A stretch of DNA of 64,000 nucleotides from Lacisediminihabitans sp046156175 (GCF_046156175.1 NZ_JAYLVL010000004.1:62001-126000); one strand, 5' to 3'. Positions 32,631 to 42,069 are shown, numbered from the stretch's first letter. Made by a program: numbers and translations. The notes: generated by a model from the sequence alone, not told the origin.

Positions 32631-33737
32631 ATGCGCAAAATCGCAATCACGACTGTGGCAATCGCCGGAGTCGCACTGATGGCCCTCTCCGGCTGCTCGA
32701 GCCGCGGCACGGACGCCGCGTCATCGGGCTCCGCCGCGGGCTTCAAGGCCGGATCCGTCATTGGCGTCGCCCTCCCGGACAAGACCTCGGAGAACTGGGT
32801 CCTCGCCGGCAAGCTGTTCACCGACGACCTGACCAAGGCCGGCTTCAAGGCCGACGTGCAGTACGCCCCCTCGGCGAACACCGCCTCCGAGCAGGCAGCC
32901 CAGATCTCGACCATGAACACCAAGGGTGCCAAGGTCATCATCATCGGCGCATTCGATGGCAAGCAGCTCGGCTCACAGGTGAAGGCAGCCCACGACAACG
33001 GCGCCGTCGTCATCGCGTACGACCGTCTCATCCAGGACACCAAGGATGTCGACTACTACATCGCGTATGACAACGAGAAGGTCGGCGAGCTCCAGGGCCA
33101 GGCCCTCCTCGATGGCATGAAGGCACGCTTCCCGGACGCGAAGAACTACAACATCGAGCTGTTCTCGGGTGCATCCACCGACCCGAACGCGGCCGTGTTC
33201 TTCGGTGGCGCGATGAAGATCCTGCAGCCGAAGATCGATGATGGAACGCTCAAGGTCGTCTCCGGACAGACCGCGATCGCCCAGACGCAGACCACCGGAT
33301 GGCTCGCCGCCAACGCGCAGACCCGCATGGACACCCTCCTCGCCGGCAACTACTCCGGCACGGTGCTGAACGGCGTTCTTTCGCCCAACGACACCCTGGG
33401 TCGCGCCATCATCACCTCGATCAAGGCCGCCGGCAAGGCGACCCCGGTCATGCCGGTTGTCACGGGCCAGGACTCGGAAGCCGCTTCCATCCCGCTGATC
33501 ATGTCTGGTGAGCAGTACTCCACCATCAACAAGGACACGTCGAAGCTCGTCGCCCAGGCTGTCGCCATGGTGAAGGACCTCGCCGCAGGCAAGAAGGCGT
33601 CCACCAACGCCGACGCAACGGACAACGGCTCGGTCAAGGTTCCGACCTACTACCTGCCGCCGGAGCTCGTCACCAAGGACAACGCTGCACAGTCCTACGC
33701 GAACAACCCGACCCTCCTGGCGCTCGTCAACAAGTAG
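32631..33737 (+). CDS. chvE: Monosaccharide-binding lipoprotein, ChvE type (first copy)
   Basis: A 368-residue periplasmic-binding-type lipoprotein. ATG 32631 is preferred over GTG 32622 because AGAAAG sits at proper distance. The signal peptide ends at lipobox ALSGC with Cys22. Mature blocks typical of multiple-sugar-binding ChvE proteins are GVALPDKTSENWVLAG, VIAYDRLIQDTKDVDYYIAY, NIELFSGASTDPNA and PVVTGQDSEAASIPLI. ChvE relatives bind arabinose, xylose, galactose or glucose. The araBDA operon downstream favours L-arabinose. A strong terminator ends the operon. Confidence 0.93.
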   Translation: MRKIAITTVAIAGVALMALSGCSSRGTDAASSGSAAGFKAGSVIGVALPDKTSENWVLAGKLFTDDLTKAGFKADVQYAPSANTASEQAAQISTMNTKGAKVIIIGAFDGKQLGSQVKAAHDNGAVVIAYDRLIQDTKDVDYYIAYDNEKVGELQGQALLDGMKARFPDAKNYNIELFSGASTDPNAAVFFGGAMKILQPKIDDGTLKVVSGQTAIAQTQTTGWLAANAQTRMDTLLAGNYSGTVLNGVLSPNDTLGRAIITSIKAAGKATPVMPVVTGQDSEAASIPLIMSGEQYSTINKDTSKLVAQAVAMVKDLAAGKKASTNADATDNGSVKVPTYYLPPELVTKDNAAQSYANNPTLLALVNK

Positions 33738-33754
33738 TCCGCCTCGATAGTCAC

Positions 33755-33793
33755 GAGTCCGGCCCCCGCGGTTTCGCGGGGGCCGGACTTTTT
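33755..33793 (+). terminator. Intrinsic terminator of the first MmsAB-ChvE-type operon
   Basis: AGTCCGGCCCCCGCG pairs with CGCGGGGGCCGGACT (15 bp) around GTTT and is followed by a run of T. A classic Rho-independent terminator. Confidence 0.92.
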
Positions 33794-33873
33794 CGTGCGC
33801 GCGGCCCGGGTGGCGCGTCATCCGGTTCGGGATACGAGTTCCATCATCGTGACCCTGTCGAGACCAGAGGCGC

Positions 33874-33953
33874 TTGCATTGCGGGGGAGCGAGGGGTTAG
33901 TCTCTTCAACAAATGTGATCGCTCACATTCCCTAAAATGTGATCGCTAACATT
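33874..33953 (+). promoter_or_regulatory. araBDA promoter with tandem LacI-type operators
   Basis: TTGCAT (33874-33879), a 17-nt spacer and TTAGTC (33897-33902) form the promoter. Two near-palindromes follow: AATGTGATCGCTCACATT (33912-33929) and AATGTGATCGCTAACATT (33936-33953), centre to centre 24 bp. They resemble operators described for actinobacterial LacI-type arabinose repressors (AraR/AraQ). Lying after the start point, they would block transcription. The LacI proteins at 42070 and 27027 are candidate binders. Confidence 0.75.
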
Positions 33954-33999
33954 CTTTCGATACTGAGCCGTTCCCCAGCTCGACAAAGGAGTCCCTGAG

Positions 34000-35724
34000 G
34001 TGAGTTCCCCCACGCCCGTCCGCGTAGCAGAGCAGTACGTCATCGGCATCGACTTCGGCACTCTTTCCGGTCGTGCCGTAGTGGTGCGCGTCTCGGATGG
34101 TGCGGAGCTCGGCACCGGCACGCACGACTATCCTCACGCGGTCATGGACACCGTTCTGGCATCGAGCGGTGCGGTTCTCCCTCCGGACTGGGCGCTGCAG
34201 GTGCCGGCTGACTACGTCGAGGTGCTCAAGGTCGCCGTGCCGGCCGCCATCGCGGCATCCGGAATCGACCCAGCGCTCGTCATCGGCGTCGGCACCGACT
34301 TCACGGCGAGCACACCCCTGCCGGTAATCGCCGACGGCACACCCCTCAACGAACTTCCGGAGTATGCGGACCGCCCTCACGCCTACGTGAAGCTGTGGAA
34401 GCATCACGCCGCACAAGCGCAGGCCGACCGCATCAACGAGCTCGCGGCTTCCCGCGGCGAAAGCTGGCTTCCGCGCTACGGCGGGCTCATCTCGAGCGAG
34501 TGGGAGTTCGCCAAGGGGCTCCAGCTTCTCGAAGAGGATCCGGAAGCCTATGAGCGGATGGAGCACTGGGTCGAGGCGGCCGACTGGATCGTCTGGCAGC
34601 TGACCGGCCACTACATCCGAAACGCCTGCACCGCCGGGTACAAGGGCATCCTGCAGGATGGTGCGTACCCGAGTCGCGACTTCCTCGGCGCCCTCAATCC
34701 GGCCTTCGCCGGCTTCGCCGAGGACAAGGTCGCGCACGAGATCGGCCAGCTCGGGGCATCCGCTGGCACCCTGTCGAAGCGGGCGGCGGAATGGACCGGC
34801 CTGCCCGAAGGCATCGCGGTGGCCGTCGGCAATGTCGACGCGCACGTGACGGCTCCCGCCGCGCAGGCCGTCGAGCCCGGCCAGATGCTCGCCATCATGG
34901 GCACTTCAACGTGCCACGTGATGAACTCCGATGTGCTCACCGAAGTCCCGGGGATGTGCGGTGTGGTCGACGGCGGCATCGTCTCCGGGCTCTACGGCTA
35001 CGAGGCCGGCCAGTCCGGAGTCGGCGATATCTTCGCCTGGTACGTGAAGAACCAGGTGCCCGGCAGCTACCGGGCGGCGGCGGATGCGGCGGGCCAGGGC
35101 ATCCACGAATACCTCACCGATCTCGTCAAGGACCAGCCGGTCGGCGGCCACGGCCTCGTCGCACTCGACTGGCAGAGCGGCAACCGCTCGGTCCTGGTCG
35201 ATCACGAACTCAGCGGGCTGGTTCTCGGCACCACCCTCACCACGCGGCCGGAGGAGATCTACCGCGCGCTCTTCGAGGCGACGGCCTTCGGCACCCGCAC
35301 GATCGTGGAGACCTTTGCCGCGAGCGGAGTGCCGGTCACTGAATTCATCGTGGCCGGAGGGCTTCTGCGCAATGCCTTCCTCATGCAGGTCTACAGCGAC
35401 GTGCTTCGGATGCCGATCTCGATCATCGCGAGCGAGCAAGGGCCTGCGCTCGGCTCGGCCATCCATGCCGCAGTCGCGGCGGGAGCCTACGCGGATGTGC
35501 TCGCAGCGGGCCGGGCGATGGGCAAGGTCGATCGCGCGGTCTACACGCCCGACTCCGCTGCGGCTGACGCCTACGACCTGCTCTTCGCCGAGTACGCGAC
35601 CCTGCACGACTACTTCGGTCGTGGGGGGAACGGTGTGATGCACCGGCTCAAGGCGATCAAGCGGGAGGCCGCTGGTCGAGTAGCGAGCGCCAGCGAGCGT
35701 ATCGAGACCGGTGCAGGCGCATGA
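34000..35724 (+). CDS. araB: Ribulokinase
   Basis: A 574-residue FGGY-family kinase that phosphorylates L-ribulose with ATP. The N-terminal IGIDFGTLSGRAVVVRV is the AraB phosphate motif. EVLKVAVPAAIAASGID, GVGTDFTASTPLPV and IMGTSTCHVMNSD are AraB-specific blocks, and the C-terminal FIVAGGLLRNAFLMQVYSDV is the FGGY adenosine region. GTG 34000 follows AAAGGAG (33985-33991). First gene of araBDA. Its last dozen codons run through a 36-bp interspersed-type repeat (35674-35709), so the tail GRVASASERIETGAGA is probably not ancestral. The stop overlaps araD (ATGA). Confidence 0.95.
   Translation: MSSPTPVRVAEQYVIGIDFGTLSGRAVVVRVSDGAELGTGTHDYPHAVMDTVLASSGAVLPPDWALQVPADYVEVLKVAVPAAIAASGIDPALVIGVGTDFTASTPLPVIADGTPLNELPEYADRPHAYVKLWKHHAAQAQADRINELAASRGESWLPRYGGLISSEWEFAKGLQLLEEDPEAYERMEHWVEAADWIVWQLTGHYIRNACTAGYKGILQDGAYPSRDFLGALNPAFAGFAEDKVAHEIGQLGASAGTLSKRAAEWTGLPEGIAVAVGNVDAHVTAPAAQAVEPGQMLAIMGTSTCHVMNSDVLTEVPGMCGVVDGGIVSGLYGYEAGQSGVGDIFAWYVKNQVPGSYRAAADAAGQGIHEYLTDLVKDQPVGGHGLVALDWQSGNRSVLVDHELSGLVLGTTLTTRPEEIYRALFEATAFGTRTIVETFAASGVPVTEFIVAGGLLRNAFLMQVYSDVLRMPISIIASEQGPALGSAIHAAVAAGAYADVLAAGRAMGKVDRAVYTPDSAAADAYDLLFAEYATLHDYFGRGGNGVMHRLKAIKREAAGRVASASERIETGAGA
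35674..35709. repeat. 36-bp interspersed-type repeat inside the 3' end of araB
   Basis: The stretch runs GGTCGAGTAGCGAGCG, CC, AGCGAGCG, TATCGAGACC, with GGTC/GACC ends and two direct AGCGAGCG cores. From memory, very similar elements are abundant between genes in Microbacteriaceae genomes; this was not checked. Here it is read in frame and forms the araB C-terminus. No second copy was noticed in the window. Confidence 0.6.
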
Positions 35725-36398
35725 CCGCCACCCGGGAGGCCATCGACACGGTCCGCGCCGATGTCGCGAAGCTGCACGAACTGCTCGTGCGCTACAACCT
35801 CGTGATCTGGACCGGCGGCAACATCTCCGGGCGGGTACCGGGCGCCGAACTCTTCGTCATCAAACCGAGCGGTGTGGAGTACGACGCCCTCACGCCGGCG
35901 AATATGATCCTCTGCGACCTCGACGGCACCGTCATCGAGGGATCGCATTCGCCCTCGAGCGACACCGCGGCGCACGCCTACGTGTACCGGAACATGCCCG
36001 AGGTGAACGGTGTGGTGCACACCCACTCCACCTACGCCACGGCGTGGGCCGCGCGAGGCGAGGCGATCCCCTGCGTCATCACCGGGCAGGCCGACGAGTT
36101 CGGCGGCGAGATCCCGGTCGGCCCCTTCGCGATCATCGGTGACGAGTCGATCGGTGAAGGCATCGTCGAGACCCTCACCGGTCATCGATCGCGCGCGGTA
36201 CTCATGCAGAACCACGGCGTCTTCACCATCGGCTCGAGCCCGCGCGACGCCGTCAAGGCCGCCGTCATGGCCGAGGATGTGGCGCGCACCACACACATCG
36301 CCCGGCAGCTCGGCGAGGTCATCCCCATTCCGCAACAGAGCATCGACGCGCTGTTCGACCGCTATCAGAACGTCTACGGACAGAAGGACACCGAATGA
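35721..36398 (+). CDS. araD: L-ribulose-5-phosphate 4-epimerase
   Basis: A 225-residue class II aldolase-fold enzyme converting L-ribulose 5-phosphate to D-xylulose 5-phosphate. Zn-binding histidines are seen in VVHTHSTYATAW (HTH) and MQNHGVFTIG. The phosphate region is TGGNISGRVPG and the acidic SPSSDTAAHAYVY block carries the family Asp. Length matches AraD. Translationally coupled on both sides by ATGA overlaps. Confidence 0.95.
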   Translation: MTATREAIDTVRADVAKLHELLVRYNLVIWTGGNISGRVPGAELFVIKPSGVEYDALTPANMILCDLDGTVIEGSHSPSSDTAAHAYVYRNMPEVNGVVHTHSTYATAWAARGEAIPCVITGQADEFGGEIPVGPFAIIGDESIGEGIVETLTGHRSRAVLMQNHGVFTIGSSPRDAVKAAVMAEDVARTTHIARQLGEVIPIPQQSIDALFDRYQNVYGQKDTE

Positions 36399-37915
36399 GC
36401 CGCTCGATAGTCCCCGATCTCGCCTCCTCCGAGATCTGGTTTCTCACCGGGAGCCAAGGGCTCTACGGGGAGGAGACCCTCGCCCAGGTTGCGAGCCAGT
36501 CGCAGGAGATCGCCGCGGCTCTCGGAGCGGCCACCGACATCCCGGTGACCATCGTCTGGAAGCCGGTGCTCACCGACTCGGAGTCGATCCGACGGATGGC
36601 TCTCGAAGCGAACGCGGCAGACGGTGTCATCGGCGTGATCGCCTGGATGCACACCTTCAGCCCCGCGAAGATGTGGATCACCGGACTTGACCTGCTGCGC
36701 AAGCCGCTGTTGCACCTGCACACGCAAGCCAACGTGGAGCTGCCCTGGGCAACGATCGACATGGACTTCATGAATCTCAACCAGGCCGCCCACGGCGACC
36801 GGGAGTTCGGATACATCCAGACCCGGCTCGGAGTGGCGCGCAAGACCGTGGTCGGCCACGTGTCGAACCCGCAGGTCACGGCGAGGATCGGCACCTGGAC
36901 TCGCGCCGCCGCCGGCTGGGCGGCCACCCACGAGCTCAAGCTCGCCCGCTTCGGCGACAACATGCGATTCGTCGCCGTCACGGAGGGCGACAAGACCGAG
37001 GCCGAACTGCAGTTCGGGGTGCAGGTGAACACCTGGGGGGTGGGCGATCTGGTGGCGGCCGTGGACGCGGCATCCGAATCCGACATCGACGCCCTCGTCG
37101 CCGAATACGCAGAGCTCTATGAAGTCGCCTCGGAACTTCTGCCCGGTGCGGAGAAGCACGATTCGCTCCGCTACGGTGCCCGCATCGAGCTCGGACTGCG
37201 ATCCTTCCTCGAAGCCGGAGGGTTCAGTGCTTTCACCACCAGCTTCGAAGACCTCGGCGGGCTGCGCCAGCTACCCGGACTCGCTGTGCAGCGGTTGATG
37301 GCCGACGGCTACGGCTTCGGAGCGGAAGGCGACTGGAAGACCGCGGTGCTCGTGCGCGCGGCGAAGGTGATGGGTGCCGGGCTTCCCGGTGGCGCCTCAC
37401 TCATGGAGGACTACACCTACGACCTGACCCCGGGACAGGAGCTGATCCTCGGTGCCCACATGCTCGAGGTCTGCCCGTCGCTCACCACCTCGAAGCCGCG
37501 ACTCGAGGTGCATCCGCTCGGCATCGGCGGTCGCGAAGATCCGGTTCGCCTCGTCTTCGATGCGGATGCGGGACCTGCGGTCGTGGTCGCACTCAGTGAC
37601 ATGCGTGACCGCTTCCGGCTCGTGGCCAATGTCGTGGAGGTCGTCGATCTGCCGCATCCGCTTCCGCAGCTGCCGGTCGCCCGCGCCGTGTGGAGGCCAG
37701 AACCGGACTTCGCCACGAGCGCCGCCGCCTGGCTGACCGCCGGAGCGGCCCACCACACCGTGATGTCGACGGCCCTCGGTCTCGAGGTGTTCGAGGATTT
37801 CGCCGAGATCGCCAAGAACGAACTCGTGGTGATCGACAAGAACACGAACCTGCGCGACTTCGCGCGCGAACTGCGCTGGAACCAGGCCTACTACCGACTG
37901 GCTCAGCGGCTGTAG
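36395..37915 (+). CDS. araA: L-arabinose isomerase
   Basis: A 506-residue isomerase converting L-arabinose to L-ribulose. Metal ligands, by match to E. coli AraA, lie in AEGDWKTAVLVRAAKVM (Glu), GASLMEDYTYDL (Glu), LGAHMLEVCPSL (His) and GAAHHTVMSTAL (His). The N-terminal EIWFLTGSQGLYGEETL is diagnostic. The ATG overlaps the araD stop. Last gene of araBDA; a GC hairpin lies just after the stop. Confidence 0.96.
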   Translation: MSRSIVPDLASSEIWFLTGSQGLYGEETLAQVASQSQEIAAALGAATDIPVTIVWKPVLTDSESIRRMALEANAADGVIGVIAWMHTFSPAKMWITGLDLLRKPLLHLHTQANVELPWATIDMDFMNLNQAAHGDREFGYIQTRLGVARKTVVGHVSNPQVTARIGTWTRAAAGWAATHELKLARFGDNMRFVAVTEGDKTEAELQFGVQVNTWGVGDLVAAVDAASESDIDALVAEYAELYEVASELLPGAEKHDSLRYGARIELGLRSFLEAGGFSAFTTSFEDLGGLRQLPGLAVQRLMADGYGFGAEGDWKTAVLVRAAKVMGAGLPGGASLMEDYTYDLTPGQELILGAHMLEVCPSLTTSKPRLEVHPLGIGGREDPVRLVFDADAGPAVVVALSDMRDRFRLVANVVEVVDLPHPLPQLPVARAVWRPEPDFATSAAAWLTAGAAHHTVMSTALGLEVFEDFAEIAKNELVVIDKNTNLRDFARELRWNQAYYRLAQRL

Positions 37916-37926
37916 CAACAAGACGT

Positions 37927-37952
37927 GCCGACCGCCATCCCGGCGGTTCGGC
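37927..37952 (+). other. GC-rich hairpin between araA and the second transporter
   Basis: GCCGACCGCC (37927-37936) pairs with GGCGGTTCGGC (37942-37952), with one bulged T. No T tract follows. It may reduce readthrough from araA to the binding-protein gene at 38040 or protect the mRNA 3' end. No separate promoter is obvious in this 124-nt gap. Confidence 0.4.
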
Positions 37953-38039
37953 GGGGATCGGGCCGACTTGGGCGGGCCGGATTCTGAAGGCACCACCCCT
38001 GACAATGACGTCCAACAAATAAATCGAAAGGCAATCACA

Positions 38040-39161
38040 GTGAAGGCTAAAAAGATTCTCATCGGCATCGCCGCCGTCGGGCTCGCATTCTCTCTCGCCG
38101 CCTGCTCCGGCGGCCGTGGAGGCACCAGCGGCTCATCCTCATCGGGAAGCAGCAAGGGTGCCCTCATCGGCGTCGCCATGCCGACCAAGACATCCGAGCG
38201 CTGGATCAAGGATGGCGACGCCATCAAGTCCGACCTCGAGAAGCTCGGCTACAAGGTCGACCTCGAATACGGTGACGACAAGATCCCGCAGCAGGTGCAG
38301 CAGATCAGCAACATGCTGACCAAGGGCGCGAAGGTCCTCATCATCGCGTCGATCGATGGAACGGCACTGAGCGACCAGCTGGACCAGGCCGCGAAGTCCG
38401 GCGTGAAGGTCATCGCCTACGACCGCCTCATCAACGGCAACAAGAATGTCGACTACTACACCACCTTCGACAACTACAAGGTCGGCGTCGACCAGGCGAC
38501 GAGCCTGCTCACGGGCCTCGGAGTGGTCGACAAGGACGGCAAGGACACCGGAAAGAAGGGCCCGTTCAACATCGAGCTCTTCGCCGGCAGCCCCGACGAC
38601 AACAACGCGACGTTCTTCTTCAACGGTGCGATGGACACGCTCAAGAAGTACATCGACGACGGAACCCTCGTCGTCAAGAGCGGCCAGACCGGATTCACCC
38701 AGGTAGCGACCCTTCGCTGGGACCCGGCCACGGCACAGAAGCGCATGCAGAACCTGATCGCGAGCACCTACTCTGGCGGTGACAAGGTGCAGGGCATCCT
38801 GTCGCCGTACGACGGCCTCTCGATCGGAATCATCTCCGCTCTCACCTCGTCGGGTTACGCCACCGACGCTCTCCCGATCATCACCGGACAGGACGCGGAG
38901 GCAGCATCGGTCAAGTCGATCATCGCCAGCCAGCAGTACTCCACCATCTACAAGGACACCCGCAAGCTGGGCAACGAAGCCGTGAAGATGGCGGATGACC
39001 TGCTCAACGGCAAGACGCCAGAGGTCAACGACACCAAGAGCTACAACAACAAGGTCAAGGTAGTTCCGACGTTCCTCTTCCAGCCCACCGTGGTCACGAA
39101 GGAGAACTACAAGTCGGTTCTCGTCGACAGCGGCTACTACACGGAGGCGGACCTCCAGTAG
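38040..39161 (+). CDS. chvE: Monosaccharide-binding lipoprotein, ChvE type (second copy)
   Basis: A 373-residue lipoprotein. GTG 38040 follows AAAGG; the lipobox is FSLAAC with Cys22. Mature blocks parallel the first copy: GVAMPTKTSERWIKDG, VIAYDRLINGNKNVDYY, NIELFAGSPDDNNATFFF and PIITGQDAEAASVK. Differences in the ligand region and a spacer (DKDGKDTGKKGPF) suggest a different affinity or sugar. Here the binding protein is first in its operon, not last as in the other copy. Confidence 0.92.
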   Translation: MKAKKILIGIAAVGLAFSLAACSGGRGGTSGSSSSGSSKGALIGVAMPTKTSERWIKDGDAIKSDLEKLGYKVDLEYGDDKIPQQVQQISNMLTKGAKVLIIASIDGTALSDQLDQAAKSGVKVIAYDRLINGNKNVDYYTTFDNYKVGVDQATSLLTGLGVVDKDGKDTGKKGPFNIELFAGSPDDNNATFFFNGAMDTLKKYIDDGTLVVKSGQTGFTQVATLRWDPATAQKRMQNLIASTYSGGDKVQGILSPYDGLSIGIISALTSSGYATDALPIITGQDAEAASVKSIIASQQYSTIYKDTRKLGNEAVKMADDLLNGKTPEVNDTKSYNNKVKVVPTFLFQPTVVTKENYKSVLVDSGYYTEADLQ

Positions 39162-39251
39162 GTTCGTCCCGCCCCGGGGGTGGCGTCGGCCTTCCGGCGT
39201 CACCCCCGGACCCCCTATTCCTCGTCGCTGTCAACGCAGAAAGAAGCATCG

Positions 39252-40793
39252 GTGACCACCAACATCCTCGAGATGCGCAACATCACGAAGACCTTCCCCG
39301 GCGTCAAGGCGCTGCAGGATGTCTCGATCGGCGTGCAACGCGGCCACATCCACGCGATCTGCGGGGAGAACGGCGCCGGCAAGTCCACGCTGATGAAAGT
39401 ACTCAGCGGCGTCTACCCGCACGGCAGCTATGACGGCGACATCGTCTTCGAGAACGAGACCGTCGCCTTCCGGAACATCAACGATTCCGAAGCCGCGGGC
39501 GTCGTCATCATCCATCAGGAGCTGGCACTCAGCCCGTACCTGTCGATCGCGGAGAACATCTTCCTCGGCAACGAGCAGCAGACCGGCGGCTGGATCGATT
39601 GGAACAAGACGAACCTCGAGGCGGGGAAACTGCTCGCGAGGGTCGGTCTCAAAGACAATCCCATCACCAAGATCCGGGACATCGGCGTGGGAAAGCAGCA
39701 GCTCGTGGAGATCGCTAAGGCGCTCTCCAAGGAGGTGAAGCTCCTCATTCTCGACGAGCCGACGGCGGCCCTCAACGACGAGGATTCGGCGCACCTGCTC
39801 GACCTGATCAAGCACCTCCAGGGTCAGGGCATCACGTCGATCATCATCAGCCACAAGCTCAACGAGATCAAGGCGATCGCCGACGAGGTGACGATCATCC
39901 GCGACGGCAAGACGATCGAGACGCTCGACATGCATGCCGATGAGGTGACGGAGGAGCGCATCATCAAGCTCATGGTCGGGCGCGACCTCGAGAGCCGGTT
40001 CCCCGCACACACGCCGAAGATCGGCGAGGAGCTGTTGCGCATCGAGAACTGGACCGTTCACCATCCCCTCGACCATGAACGAGCAGTGGTGAAAGAAGCC
40101 AATCTCTTCGTTCGTGCGGGAGAGATCGTGGGGATAGCCGGGCTCATGGGAGCGGGGCGGACCGAGCTCGCGATGAGCGTCTTCGGCAAGAGCTACGGCT
40201 ACAACATCTCCGGCACCGTCTACAAGAGCGGCAAGAAGATCGATACCACGACGGTCTCCGCTGCGATCGCCAATGGCATCGCCTACGCCACCGAAGATCG
40301 CCAGGTCTACGGCCTCAACCTCATCGACGACATCAAGCGCAATATCTCGGGCGCCGCCCTCAACCTGCTCTCCCGCCGGGGCTGGATCGATGAGAACAGA
40401 GAGATCGTGGTGGCCGAGGGCTTCCGCAAGAGCATGAACATCAAGGCGCCGAACGTCGAGGTGCTCACGGGAAAGCTGTCGGGGGGAAACCAGCAGAAGG
40501 TCGTGCTCTCCAAGTGGATGTATTCGAACCCCGACGTGCTGATCCTCGATGAGCCGACCCGGGGGATCGACGTCGGTGCGAAATACGAGATCTACGGCAT
40601 CATCAACGCGCTCGCCGACGAAGGCAAGGGAGTGATCGTGATCTCCTCGGAGCTGCCAGAACTCCTCGGCATCTGCGACCGTATCTACGCCCTCTCGGAG
40701 GGACGAATCACCGCGGATCTGCCGCGCGAAGAAGCGACCGCAGAACGCGTCATGCAACTCATGACCCAGGAAAGGGAGAAGGACCACGAATGA
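39252..40793 (+). CDS. mmsA: Monosaccharide ABC transporter ATPase, MmsA/GguA type (second copy)
   Basis: A 513-residue duplicated ATPase. GTG 39252 is chosen since MTTNILEMRNITKTFPG aligns with the first copy; the upstream frame is noncoding. First half: GENGAGKST, GVGKQQLVEIAKAL and LLILDEPTAALND. Second half: GLMGAGRTE, LSGGNQQKVVLSKW and VLILDEPTRGIDVG. Motifs and length match 29632-31179 throughout, so the two are recent or strongly constrained paralogues. The stop overlaps the permease start (ATGA). Confidence 0.93.
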   Translation: MTTNILEMRNITKTFPGVKALQDVSIGVQRGHIHAICGENGAGKSTLMKVLSGVYPHGSYDGDIVFENETVAFRNINDSEAAGVVIIHQELALSPYLSIAENIFLGNEQQTGGWIDWNKTNLEAGKLLARVGLKDNPITKIRDIGVGKQQLVEIAKALSKEVKLLILDEPTAALNDEDSAHLLDLIKHLQGQGITSIIISHKLNEIKAIADEVTIIRDGKTIETLDMHADEVTEERIIKLMVGRDLESRFPAHTPKIGEELLRIENWTVHHPLDHERAVVKEANLFVRAGEIVGIAGLMGAGRTELAMSVFGKSYGYNISGTVYKSGKKIDTTTVSAAIANGIAYATEDRQVYGLNLIDDIKRNISGAALNLLSRRGWIDENREIVVAEGFRKSMNIKAPNVEVLTGKLSGGNQQKVVLSKWMYSNPDVLILDEPTRGIDVGAKYEIYGIINALADEGKGVIVISSELPELLGICDRIYALSEGRITADLPREEATAERVMQLMTQEREKDHE

Positions 40794-42004
40794 GTGACCT
40801 GACCAAGAAACCAGTCGCACAGAAGAGCGCCTTCGCGTCGGCGACGACCTATCTCGCCAGCCAGCTGCGCCAGATCGGACTGTTCATCGCCCTGATCGTC
40901 ATCGTGATCTTCTTCGAGATCACCACCGCGGGGATCACCCTTAAGCCGATCAACGTCTCCAACCTGATCGTTCAGAACAGCTACATCCTGATCCTGGCGA
41001 TCGGCATGGTGATGGTGATCATCGCCGGGCATATCGACCTCTCCGTCGGCTCTGTCGTCGCTTTCGTCGGAGCGATGGCGGGGGTGATGATCACCCAGTG
41101 GCATATTCCGTGGGGGATCGCCATCGTGCTCTGCCTCATCGTCGGTGCCCTGGTGGGCATGTGGCAGGGATTCTGGATCGCCTATTTCCGGATACCGGCC
41201 TTCATCGTGACCCTCGCGGGAATGCTCACCTTTCGTGGCCTCACTCAGATCGCCCTCGGTAACGCGCAGATCTCACCGTTCCCCGACGGCTTCCGGGCCC
41301 TCGGCTCCGGCTTCCTGCCGGATCTCGGTGGGGGCGTCAGCTTTCTGGAGCCGCTCACCGTCGGTATCGGCATCCTGGCCACGCTGTTGGTCATCGCCCA
41401 GGGCATCCGCCAGCGTGCCGCGCGCCGCAAGTTCGCGGTCGAGGATGAGCCGCTGCCCTGGTTCATCGCGAAGCTGGTCTTCACCTCTGCACTCATCCTC
41501 CTGATCAGCTACCTCCTCGCCAGTTACAACGGGACGCCGATCGTGCTCATCGTGCTCGGTCTGCTGGTCGTCATCTACTCGGCGGTGATGGCCCGGAGCG
41601 TCTTCGGCCGCCATATCTACGCGATCGGTGGCAATCTCAATGCCGCGGCGCTATCGGGGATCAAGACCCAGCGGGTCACCTTCCTGCTGTTCGTGAACAT
41701 GGGTGTGCTCTCTGCGCTCGCCGGACTCGTCTTCACCGCCCAGTTGAACCTGGCGAACCCGAAGGCCGGTGACGGATTCGAGCTCGATGCCATCGCGGCC
41801 GTCTTCATCGGTGGAGCGGCAGTAACGGGAGGAATCGGAACGGTGACCGGGGCGATCGTCGGTGGCCTCATCATCGGGATCCTCAACAACGGTATGTCGA
41901 TTCTCGGCGTCGGGTCCGAGTTCCAACAGCTGATCAAGGGACTCGTACTTCTCGCTGCCGTTGCGTTCGACGTGTACAACAAGCGTCGCAACGGTGGTCG
42001 GTGA
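40790..42004 (+). CDS. mmsB: Monosaccharide ABC transporter permease, MmsB/GguB type (second copy)
   Basis: A 404-residue CUT2 permease with the same signature blocks as the first copy (AIGMVMVIIAGHIDLSVGSV, FGRHIYAIGGNLNAAALSGI, GGAAVTGGIGTVTGAIVGGL). It lacks the Ser/Pro-rich C-terminal tail seen at 32440-32546. Terminal gene of the second transporter operon; a LacI gene follows after 65 nt. Confidence 0.92.
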   Translation: MSDLTKKPVAQKSAFASATTYLASQLRQIGLFIALIVIVIFFEITTAGITLKPINVSNLIVQNSYILILAIGMVMVIIAGHIDLSVGSVVAFVGAMAGVMITQWHIPWGIAIVLCLIVGALVGMWQGFWIAYFRIPAFIVTLAGMLTFRGLTQIALGNAQISPFPDGFRALGSGFLPDLGGGVSFLEPLTVGIGILATLLVIAQGIRQRAARRKFAVEDEPLPWFIAKLVFTSALILLISYLLASYNGTPIVLIVLGLLVVIYSAVMARSVFGRHIYAIGGNLNAAALSGIKTQRVTFLLFVNMGVLSALAGLVFTAQLNLANPKAGDGFELDAIAAVFIGGAAVTGGIGTVTGAIVGGLIIGILNNGMSILGVGSEFQQLIKGLVLLAAVAFDVYNKRRNGGR

Positions 42005-42069
42005 CGCAGCAGCAAGGCTCACAGGGAGGCTGATCGTCGGGAAGCCGGCGATCAGCTAGCCTCAGTTTC

